Source of the DNA: CAZPQN01 sp964588795
GTDB lineage: Bacteria; Fidelibacterota; UBA2242
DNA: 19,963 nucleotides
Direction of reading: 5' to 3'
Assembly (NCBI GenBank): GCA_964588795.1
Contig: CAZPQN010000036.1
Span: 1-19,963, forward strand
Shown here in pieces: positions 7,789-15,106 of this stretch (positions within the stretch are counted from its first letter, which is position 1; each line of letters starts with the position of its first letter). A program made the position numbers and the translations under genes. Under the pieces are notes generated by a model. The model saw only the letters and a list, made by a program, of their open reading frames with translations, did no database searches and was not told the origin of the DNA.

Positions 7789-9039
7789 ATGACACTGACG
7801 GCGGTAATCGGCGGGCAATGGGGCGATGAGGGCAAGGGTAAAATTGTGGATATGCTGGGGGAAAATGCCGATTTGGTCGCGCGCTTTCAGGGCGGGGCGA
7901 ACGCCGGACATACGATTCAGATCGGTACGGAGGAGACCGTTCTGCATCAGATTCCCAGCGGTATTCTGCGTCCCGACACCCACTGCCTGCTTGGCAATGG
8001 CATGGTGATTGACCCGGTAGGCCTGGTGCATGAAATCGAGGAAATAACCGCCAGAGGCATAGACGTTGCCGGCCGTCTGCACCTGTCCCTGTTGGCCCAT
8101 GTGGTCACACCGCTGCATAAAATTCTCGATGCCTATGCGGAAAGCGCCTTGGGCGCGGGTGCGATTGGTACCACCAGACGAGGCATCGGCCCCTGTTATG
8201 CCGATAAAATCGGGCGCCGCGGAGTGCGGGTGCACGATTTATGTGACCTGAAAACTTTGAAAACCAGGCTGATTGCCCGCCGCTACGAGATTCTCGAGCA
8301 AATTCCCCTGCCCCTCCCCGAGCAGGAGCGTCTCGACCATGATCTGGAGCAGTTTTATTCTGCCGGTGAACAAATTCGACCGTTGGCTGAGGATACCGTG
8401 CGTCTGATCCACAATTATCTGCAAGCGGGACGTCCGATTTTGGCGGAGGGAGCGCAGGGCACCTGGTTGGATGTGGATTTCGGTACCTATCCCTTTGTGA
8501 CTGCCTCAAATACCATTGCCGGTGGAGTATGTACGGGATTGGGCATTGGCCCCAACTGCATTGACCAAATCATGGGAGTTTTTAAAGCCTACACGACGCG
8601 TGTGGGCGGAGGGCCTTTCCCGACCGAATTACGCGATGCGACCGGCGATTTGCTCCAGGAACGTGGCCATGAATTCGGGGCTACCACGCGTCGCCGGCGC
8701 CGCTGTGGCTGGTTTGATGCTGTCCTCGGCCGCTACGCGGTCTTGATCAATGGATTCACCTCCATTGCCATTACCAAACTGGATGTTCTGGATACCTTTC
8801 CGGAGCTCCAGATTGCCGTCAGTTACCAAGACGGCGACTGGGCCTTACTTGATCAGGAAAAGGCGGTTCCCGAATATCGGACCCTGCCCGGCTGGCAAAA
8901 ACCGACTGACGGTGCCCGCCGATTCGGCGATTTGCCCATCAATGCCCAGCGATACCTGCGTTCCATCGAAGAACTGCTCGAAGTCCCTGTGGCGTACGTC
9001 TCGGTTGGAAAGGCGCGCCACCAGATCATCCAACTATAG
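7789..9039 (+). CDS. purA: Adenylosuccinate synthase
   Basis: Cytoplasmic enzyme of purine synthesis: IMP + aspartate + GTP gives adenylosuccinate + GDP + phosphate, the first committed step to AMP. The 416 aa align with the family end to end. The P-loop GGQWGDEGKGK carries catalytic Asp13, and GGANAGHT carries His41, the same numbers as in E. coli. Also present are GTTRRGIGPCYADK, EGAQGTWLDVDFGTYPFVT, TRVGGGPFPTEL and a C-terminal guanine-binding TKLDVLD. One deviation: the aspartate-binding loop reads ATTRRRRRCGW, with Arg301 where the family usually has glycine (ATTGR-x-RR). ATG 7789 is preceded by a GGGGG run. purA stands alone, flanked by a hairpin upstream and a 110-base gap downstream. 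Confidence 0.97.
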   Translation: MTLTAVIGGQWGDEGKGKIVDMLGENADLVARFQGGANAGHTIQIGTEETVLHQIPSGILRPDTHCLLGNGMVIDPVGLVHEIEEITARGIDVAGRLHLSLLAHVVTPLHKILDAYAESALGAGAIGTTRRGIGPCYADKIGRRGVRVHDLCDLKTLKTRLIARRYEILEQIPLPLPEQERLDHDLEQFYSAGEQIRPLAEDTVRLIHNYLQAGRPILAEGAQGTWLDVDFGTYPFVTASNTIAGGVCTGLGIGPNCIDQIMGVFKAYTTRVGGGPFPTELRDATGDLLQERGHEFGATTRRRRRCGWFDAVLGRYAVLINGFTSIAITKLDVLDTFPELQIAVSYQDGDWALLDQEKAVPEYRTLPGWQKPTDGARRFGDLPINAQRYLRSIEELLEVPVAYVSVGKARHQIIQL

Positions 9040-9149
9040 TCCCGCGTTGTAAAAAAAATGTTGCAGGAAGAGAAACCGCACAGCGGAAGGTGCTTGCCGT
9101 TCGACAAATTTTAATTGAAAATGGTTGCGGTTTTGTTTACTTTCTGAAT
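9040..9149. other. Intergenic region before the M1 peptidase gene
   Basis: 110 bases, AT-rich in its second half. It contains ATTTT-aattg-AAAAT (9108-9122) and a short CCGC-aca-GCGG repeat, both possibly by chance. No strong promoter and no Shine-Dalgarno sequence before ATG 9150 were recognised. No terminator for purA is evident beyond an A-run at about 9050-9057. Confidence 0.3.
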
Positions 9150-11123
9150 ATGCTGAAACGGGTTTGCAGAACGATAATGATGATGGGGCTGCTCTGCGGC
9201 TGGGCAAGCGCGCAGTTTGATCCGGATTGGGTTGATCAGGAAATCCAGGCGCGCCGGCAGGCCTACGCGCACCGCGAGGTGCTCGCCAAAAGCGCCTTTC
9301 CCGGCAACAGCAATGCTTACGATGTGACATATTACGGTCTGGACCTCCGCCTTGACATTCCGCAGGCGACGATCGCCGGCACCACCGTGATCAAAGGACG
9401 CGCCAAAGTCTCGGGACTGGCTACCCTCGATTTGAATTTTACAGACAACATGGCAGTCGCCGGGGTCGGGGGAGATGGTAAAAATTTTACCCACGCCAAT
9501 CAGCTCCTGCAGATCGGTTTGCGGAAGGCTTTAGCGGTGGGGGATACTTTTTCAGTGGCAGTTCAGTATTCCGGAAAACCGCAGACCGGCGGTTTTCAAG
9601 CCTTTGCTTTCAGTTACCACGACTCCGCTCCGATCGTTTCCTCGTTGAGTGAGCCGTATTACGCGCATAGCTGGTTCCCCTGCAAGGATTATCCGGATGA
9701 TAAAGCCGATTCCGCCGATATCAAAATCACCGTGCCCTCGAATTTGAACGCTGTCTCCAATGGTAAACTGGTGAGTGTGACCGATAACGAAAACGGCACA
9801 CATACGTTTTATTGGCAGGAACGCTATCCAATCGCGGTCTACCTCATTTCCATAGCCGTGTCCGATTATACGCACTGGACAGACGTTTATACTGCCCGGG
9901 ACAGCACAACCATGCCGGTTGATTACTGGATTTATCCCGAAATTGCCGCCACGGCCCAGCACAATCTCTCCAAGACACCGGCTATGCTATCCTTTTTCTC
10001 TTCTATTTGGGGTGAATATCCTTTTATTCGGGAAAAATATGGTCAGGCGCAATTCTCCTGGTACGGGGGCATGGAACATCAGACCTGTACCAGCCTCGGG
10101 ACTCTGACCAATACCTTCAATGAAATGCTGATCTGCCACGAGCTGGCGCATTCCTGGTGGGGCAATATGATCACCTGTGCCAACTGGAAAAACATCTGGC
10201 TCAATGAAGGCTTTGCCCGCTATGCCGAAGCGCTCTGGAGTGAAAATTATTACGGCTTCAGCGGTTTGCGCGATTACATGAACTACCTGAATCGCCCGGA
10301 CAGATGGATTTCCTCCGGTTTATACATTTACGACACTACCAGCGTGGACATCATTTTCAATCGTCTGGTCTATGATAAAGGCGCCTGGGTGCTGCACATG
10401 TTACGCGGGCTGGTGGGGGACACTCAGTTTTTTAATATTTTGCATGCCTATCGGGCACGCTATGCCATGCAGTCTGTCATCACGGAGGACTTTCAAGGTA
10501 TCTGCGAGCAGGTGTCCGGCCAGGATTTGAGTTGGTTTTTCCAGCAATGGATTTACGGCCGCGGTCAACCTCATTACAAGCTATATTGGTCGGTCAGCCG
10601 CAATGACCTGACCAGCTGGACGCTCAAGGTCACCATTAATCAGATTCAGACCACCACCACTTATTTTAAAATGCCCTTGCAGCTGTTGATTCGTACTGCC
10701 GGCGGCGATACAAACGTCGTGATCCTGGACAGCCTCAAAACCCAGACGTTTAATATTTTCTGCACCCATCAGCCAGAAAGCGTGGTACTTGATCCCAATA
10801 GCTGGGTGCTGAAGAATGTCACCTATTCTTCGATTGAGCCGGAGTTCGAAGATATTCCAACCCGGTTTCGGTTAGCTGAGCCCTATCCTAATCCGTTCAA
10901 TGCCACAGTCCGATTCAGCATCGCCTGCCCTAACGATGTCACCGGGCGTCTTACCGTGCTTGACCTGACCGGGCGGGAGGTGGCGGTCCTGGCTTCCGGT
11001 CGCTTCCGGCGCGGCACTCATCAGCAGGTTTGGAATCCTACCACCCAATCCGCGGGGCTGTATTTCATCAGTTTTAAAACAGAGCAGTTAAGTTTGCAGA
11101 GAAAGATTCTGTATTTGAAATAA
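9150..11123 (+). CDS. Secreted M1-family zinc aminopeptidase with C-terminal T9SS/FlgD-like sorting domain
   Basis: Extracellular or surface metallopeptidase removing N-terminal residues from peptides. ATG 9150 (657 aa) was preferred over an in-frame TTG at 9090 because it begins a clean signal peptide (1-21, cleavage after ASA). Beta-sandwich N-domain about 30-215; substrate motif GGMEHQT; zinc site HELAH (His330, Glu331, His334) with third ligand Glu353 in NEGFARYAEALW; proton donor probably Tyr408 in VYDKG. A beta domain follows at about 460-565. The last 80 residues start with YPNPFN (579-584) and continue with LDLTGREV and GLYFISF, the form of type IX secretion or FlgD-Ig-like tails. No ribosome site is seen. 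The next gene starts 18 bases downstream. Peptidase assignment is firm; whether the tail serves type IX secretion depends on machinery outside the window. Confidence 0.93.
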   Translation: MLKRVCRTIMMMGLLCGWASAQFDPDWVDQEIQARRQAYAHREVLAKSAFPGNSNAYDVTYYGLDLRLDIPQATIAGTTVIKGRAKVSGLATLDLNFTDNMAVAGVGGDGKNFTHANQLLQIGLRKALAVGDTFSVAVQYSGKPQTGGFQAFAFSYHDSAPIVSSLSEPYYAHSWFPCKDYPDDKADSADIKITVPSNLNAVSNGKLVSVTDNENGTHTFYWQERYPIAVYLISIAVSDYTHWTDVYTARDSTTMPVDYWIYPEIAATAQHNLSKTPAMLSFFSSIWGEYPFIREKYGQAQFSWYGGMEHQTCTSLGTLTNTFNEMLICHELAHSWWGNMITCANWKNIWLNEGFARYAEALWSENYYGFSGLRDYMNYLNRPDRWISSGLYIYDTTSVDIIFNRLVYDKGAWVLHMLRGLVGDTQFFNILHAYRARYAMQSVITEDFQGICEQVSGQDLSWFFQQWIYGRGQPHYKLYWSVSRNDLTSWTLKVTINQIQTTTTYFKMPLQLLIRTAGGDTNVVILDSLKTQTFNIFCTHQPESVVLDPNSWVLKNVTYSSIEPEFEDIPTRFRLAEPYPNPFNATVRFSIACPNDVTGRLTVLDLTGREVAVLASGRFRRGTHQQVWNPTTQSAGLYFISFKTEQLSLQRKILYLK

Positions 11124-11141
11124 AAAATAAGGAGCAATTCG

Positions 11142-11882
11142 ATGATGCGCACTGCCAATCCTGCCCTGAATTCCAAAACCTTCCTCAGTCTGCCGTATGG
11201 CACCGAACAGAGCATGACCCTGCCGGGGGCAACGAACAAGACCATCATTTTGCTGATTTTGGCGATGTTAGCCGCCGGCTATACGTGGGAGATGGCGCTG
11301 GGGTGGGAACCGGCGCGGGTGACCCCGTGGATCGTTGGTGGTCTGCTCGGAGGACTGGTTGTGGGCCTCATTACGGCCTTCAAGAAACATTTAGCGCCCT
11401 ACACCGCGCCCCTTTACGCGGTGCTGGAAGGCCTATTTCTCGGCGGAGTTTCAGCACGCTTCGAGAGTAATTATCCCGGGATTGTTTTTCAGGCCGTGGC
11501 GCTGACCTTCGGCACCTTGTTCTGTCTTTTACTGGCCTACAAGACGCGCCTGATCCGGCCGACAGAGAATTTCAAATTGGGCGTTTTTGCGGCGACCGGC
11601 GGCATTGGCTTGTTTTATTGCGCGATCCTGATCCTGAACCTGTTGCATATCAATACCGGATTTGCTTTCGCCAGCTCGCCGCTGAGTATCGGCCTCAGCC
11701 TGTTCATTGTGGTGATCGCGGCGCTGAATCTGGTTCTGGATTTTGATTTCATTGAGTCGGGCGTGGCGTTGGGGGCCCCACGCTATATGGAATGGTACGC
11801 GGCTTTTGGATTGCTGGTCACATTAGTCTGGTTGTATTTGGAGATTCTGCGGCTGTTGGTCAAACTACGCGACCGAAGATAA
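11142..11882 (+). CDS. Bax inhibitor-1/YccA-type membrane protein (BaxI_1 family)
   Basis: Integral membrane protein of 246 aa with about seven predicted helices (roughly 34-50, 61-80, 86-104, 110-130, 143-163, 175-200, 220-240). The soluble N-terminus has the pattern of the bacterial BaxI_1 group: RTANPALNSKTF, then MTLPGATNKTIILLIL, TW, and later LVLDFDFIESGV with conserved acidic residues in the sixth helix. Relatives of the BI-1 superfamily act as pH-sensitive calcium leak channels or modulate membrane proteases; the role here is unproven. AAGGAG at 11129-11134 is a strong ribosome site for ATG 11142 (ATG 11145 is an alternative). The 18-base gap suggests co-transcription with the M1 peptidase gene. 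Confidence 0.87.
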   Translation: MMRTANPALNSKTFLSLPYGTEQSMTLPGATNKTIILLILAMLAAGYTWEMALGWEPARVTPWIVGGLLGGLVVGLITAFKKHLAPYTAPLYAVLEGLFLGGVSARFESNYPGIVFQAVALTFGTLFCLLLAYKTRLIRPTENFKLGVFAATGGIGLFYCAILILNLLHINTGFAFASSPLSIGLSLFIVVIAALNLVLDFDFIESGVALGAPRYMEWYAAFGLLVTLVWLYLEILRLLVKLRDRR

Positions 11883-11918
11883 TCAGGCGCTGAGTCCGCC
11901 GCCCGGGGATAACGGGAA

Positions 11919-11932
11919 AAGCCGCCCGGCTT
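11919..11932. other. GC-rich hairpin after the BaxI_1 gene
   Basis: AAGCCG-CC-CGGCTT forms a tight stem in the 83-base gap before addB. No T-tract follows on the plus strand, so it is at best a weak terminator or processing hairpin. Confidence 0.3.
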
Positions 11933-11941
11933 GCCAGGACG

Positions 11942-11957
11942 TGTAAAAACCTTTACA
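11942..11957. promoter_or_regulatory. Inverted repeat just upstream of addB
   Basis: TGTAAA-aacc-TTTACA, perfect 6-bp arms with a 4-base spacer, ending 8 bases before the addB GTG. It could be an operator or an mRNA hairpin next to a start that has no Shine-Dalgarno sequence. Function is inferred from position only. Confidence 0.35.
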
Positions 11958-11965
11958 TTTGAAAC

Positions 11966-14900
11966 GTGGCAGAAATCACCTATTATCGAGGTGCGATACG
12001 CTCCGGCAAGACCGCCGCTATGCTTGAAGTGGCGCGTGAAAAGCTGCGCACCGGGTGCCGCCTCGATCTGCTGCTTCCGTCGGTTGACCATGTCAATTAT
12101 TGCCTGACAGAATTGTTAAATAGTGGTCAGATCAAGCTGCGTCCCGGACAAGTTTTTGCGGGGACGTTTCTCGCCTGGGCGCGGCGGATTTTATCTTTCA
12201 CTCACCAGCACCTGCAGGAGATACATCCGGCGGAGGAATGGCTAAGAGTCTACCTCCTAGTGAAGGATAATCCCATTTTGGCGACTGCCCGGTTAGACAA
12301 TCAGGCGACACTATTACAGAATATCATTGCTGAATTTCGCCAGGGCGGAATGCTGGATGTCGAATTGAGCGCACTGGTCAGGCACCGCCCCGATCCTGTG
12401 TTGGAGTCAGGGCTGAAAATTTACCAGCAGATTCGGCAGCAATCTCGTGCGATAGGCGGTGTCGTACCGGATGAAAGTCTATTGCTGGCGGCGGAGGCGC
12501 TGTCCTCAAAAGTTCCGTTTGAAAAGCGCGAAGTGTTAATCATTGATGGATTTTATGAGTACACCGGGGTTCAACGGCGGATACTGAAAAACCTGACGCG
12601 GTTCTACGACGAAATTATCTGCACCATCACCTTTGCCAACCTGCCACCCTATGATTATCTGGTTGATTTGACGGGTTGGATGGGGAAGGGGCGAGTGATA
12701 GAAACTGGACCATCCCGCACATTTGACCCCGTGCAAAAGACGATTTCCGAAAGCCTTTTTAATTTTTCTCTGCTGCCGGAAAAACCTGCTGAGGAAAAGT
12801 ATATACCCATATACACCTGGCTGAATCAATGGTCCCAGGCTTCAATAAAAATTGTGCAGTGTCCCACCCGCAGAAGCGAGATCGAGACTGCCGCCCGGAC
12901 CATCAAACGGTGGGTGGCGGATGGCCTGGCGCCGGAAAAAATCGGGGTGATCTTTCGCGGTGGTTATAATTATTTACCTCAAGTCAGGTCAGTGTTTCGC
13001 GAGCACAATATTACCGTAGCTGACCCGCTGGAGCCATTGATCTCGACCGCCCCGGGCCGCCTTCTTTGTGATGTCGTCAGATTGAATAGGTTGAATTTCA
13101 GGCGCACCGAATTTATGGATTTTCTGCATGCGCCAGCGGTGCGACAGCATTATAAGGCTGACGACGTACAGGAGCTGGAAATGCAATCGGTGCTCTGGGG
13201 CCTGCCATTTTCGTCTTCTGAATGGTTAGAGCGGAGCGCGGCTTTCCTGCAATATTATCAACTGCTGAATGAGATTCCAACTGCCGCGCACAACAACCGC
13301 CGCGTTCGCTCGCAGACCATCGCTGACCAGCAAGCTCTGCACAATCTCCTGGGCCGGATCATCACCGACCTGTCCTTGCCGGCCCGTGGAGCTTTATCCA
13401 GCTATGTTACGTATTTGAACAATCTGCTGAATCTGTTTTTACAAGGCCATCCCGCATCCTCTGCACTAAGACAGTGTCGGCAAATCCTGGTTCGCCTGAG
13501 GCGTCTGTTGCCAGGTAATCGGCAGGTGACATTACCGGAACTGGAACAGATCTTGACCAATTTTCTAACCACAACGGAAGCTCAAAATGAAAAGAGCAAA
13601 TCCCCGGGCCTATACTGTGATAAGCTTATGTCAGCCCGGGGGCGCCGATTCGAGGGTTTGGTCCTTTTGGGTCTGGTGGATGGGGAATTTCCCGGCGGGC
13701 AAGAGGAAACCTACCTGTTTGGGAATGCACTGCGTGAATACCTGAATAACCTGGCCGGTGAAAAAATCTTCGGCCCGACCGGTGCGAATATCGCTGAGGA
13801 AAAATTCCTCTTTTATTTGGTCCTGCATAATTTTGAACAGCGCTTGCTGATCACCTATCCGGAACTCGACCAAGGTGGGAAAGCCATCCCACGCTCCCCA
13901 TTCGTTGAGGATTTATTGCAATGTACCACTGCGGGCCGGGAAGCCGGACAGGTAAGCTTTGAATTTGTGCCCACCGCTCAGGTTCTGCCGGAATCCCACA
14001 ATCTTGTCAGCCAGCGGGATGTGGAAGCGTACCTGTTCAACCATTCCAACCCCGAACGCACTTCCGTATTGACCCCACTGATAGATCCCGATGTCCAGGA
14101 GTCAATTGCTATCCGACTGGGGATTGAAACCCGAAGACAAAGATTCGTCGCGGACGGCTGGAGTGGACAGCTGGATATGCAGGCCTGTGGCCAGAGGATT
14201 ATTCCTTTGACCCTGACCGAAACCGCAATCCAGAGATACGTTGATTGTCCGTTTGCATTTTTATGTCAGGCTATCTGGCGGATCGACACACCTCGGGCCG
14301 CGGCGCTGGATCTGGATGCGCAGAGCGAGGGCAATCTCCTGCATAAGACGCTCGAAAAGTTCGTCAACCTGTTCAAAGCCCAATCCGCATTGGGTTGGAC
14401 GGAATACTTGGCCGATCCAACTGGCGCCGCCGTCGCCGCCACCCTGCAGTTTATTGCGGACGAGTATCGGGATTATTACCATCATCTGCCAGAGCTGCTG
14501 TGGCAGGAGCAGCTGCGGCGACAGCGGCAGGGACTATTGCAGTTCATTGATGAGGAACAGAAATATGCTGTGCTGGGCTATACCCCCCACCTGATCGAGG
14601 AGAAGCTGGCCGTCTCCGATCCCGAGACATGCCTGTACAATACCGAACTCCAGAAAGTGCTGACGCTCTGTGGTAAGATTGACCGCGTGGATCTTGATCC
14701 GATAGCCGGCCGGTTTTTGGTGATAGATTACAAACGGAGTGACTCTAACATCACCAATATTATCGACGGCGCATTGAGCGGAGAACAGATCCAGATTCCT
14801 CTCTATCTGATCTTAGCGGGAAGTAAGTTGGCACCGTATCACCCGGGAGGTGGTTGTTATTACGATTTCAGGCATGGGCACCGCACCCGCGGTTTCCTGG

Positions 14901-15106
14901 TTGAGCATAAGATCGGTCGCAGTTCGCTAGCTACCGCTGCGGAGGTTCAGCAAATTCTGCAGGTGACCAAACAGCACCTGCGGCAACTGCAGGAAGCCAT
15001 GTTCGCCGGTCGCTTTAATGTGCGTCCTCTGAAGACACAGACCTGCACGACCCGCTGTGGGTATTTTGATCTGTGCCGGATAGATCCGGAACACCTGCAA
15101 AACTAG
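11966..15106 (+). CDS. addB: ATP-dependent helicase/nuclease subunit B (AddB-like)
   Basis: Partner of AddA in the double-strand-break-processing helicase-nuclease that prepares 3' ends for RecA. 1046 aa. The Walker A loop GAIRSGKT (9-16) sits at the N-terminus; the middle holds the AddB-type ARGRRFEGLVLLGLVDGEFP (about 554-573). The C-terminus is a PD-(D/E)XK nuclease: Asp906 in GKIDRVD, then Asp921 and Lys923 in VIDYKRSD. Four cysteines fit the AddB iron-sulfur staple: Cys761 in YVDCPFAFL, and Cys1027, Cys1031 and Cys1037 near the C-terminus (Cys767 is an extra). GTG 11966 is chosen because it puts MAEITYYRGAIRSGKT at the start as in AddB; no ribosome site is visible. The stop interlocks with that of the minus-strand kinase gene. 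addA lies 1.6 kb downstream rather than adjacent. Confidence 0.92.
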   Translation: MAEITYYRGAIRSGKTAAMLEVAREKLRTGCRLDLLLPSVDHVNYCLTELLNSGQIKLRPGQVFAGTFLAWARRILSFTHQHLQEIHPAEEWLRVYLLVKDNPILATARLDNQATLLQNIIAEFRQGGMLDVELSALVRHRPDPVLESGLKIYQQIRQQSRAIGGVVPDESLLLAAEALSSKVPFEKREVLIIDGFYEYTGVQRRILKNLTRFYDEIICTITFANLPPYDYLVDLTGWMGKGRVIETGPSRTFDPVQKTISESLFNFSLLPEKPAEEKYIPIYTWLNQWSQASIKIVQCPTRRSEIETAARTIKRWVADGLAPEKIGVIFRGGYNYLPQVRSVFREHNITVADPLEPLISTAPGRLLCDVVRLNRLNFRRTEFMDFLHAPAVRQHYKADDVQELEMQSVLWGLPFSSSEWLERSAAFLQYYQLLNEIPTAAHNNRRVRSQTIADQQALHNLLGRIITDLSLPARGALSSYVTYLNNLLNLFLQGHPASSALRQCRQILVRLRRLLPGNRQVTLPELEQILTNFLTTTEAQNEKSKSPGLYCDKLMSARGRRFEGLVLLGLVDGEFPGGQEETYLFGNALREYLNNLAGEKIFGPTGANIAEEKFLFYLVLHNFEQRLLITYPELDQGGKAIPRSPFVEDLLQCTTAGREAGQVSFEFVPTAQVLPESHNLVSQRDVEAYLFNHSNPERTSVLTPLIDPDVQESIAIRLGIETRRQRFVADGWSGQLDMQACGQRIIPLTLTETAIQRYVDCPFAFLCQAIWRIDTPRAAALDLDAQSEGNLLHKTLEKFVNLFKAQSALGWTEYLADPTGAAVAATLQFIADEYRDYYHHLPELLWQEQLRRQRQGLLQFIDEEQKYAVLGYTPHLIEEKLAVSDPETCLYNTELQKVLTLCGKIDRVDLDPIAGRFLVIDYKRSDSNITNIIDGALSGEQIQIPLYLILAGSKLAPYHPGGGCYYDFRHGHRTRGFLVEHKIGRSSLATAAEVQQILQVTKQHLRQLQEAMFAGRFNVRPLKTQTCTTRCGYFDLCRIDPEHLQN

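Noticed and set aside
7633..8235. A 200-codon open frame on the minus strand across the secF end and purA
   Set aside because: Antisense shadow of purA, crossing the terminator-like hairpin; no domain features.
9090..9149. Extension of the M1 peptidase to a TTG at 9090
   Set aside because: It would put 20 residues before the signal peptide; ATG 9150 begins a normal signal sequence.
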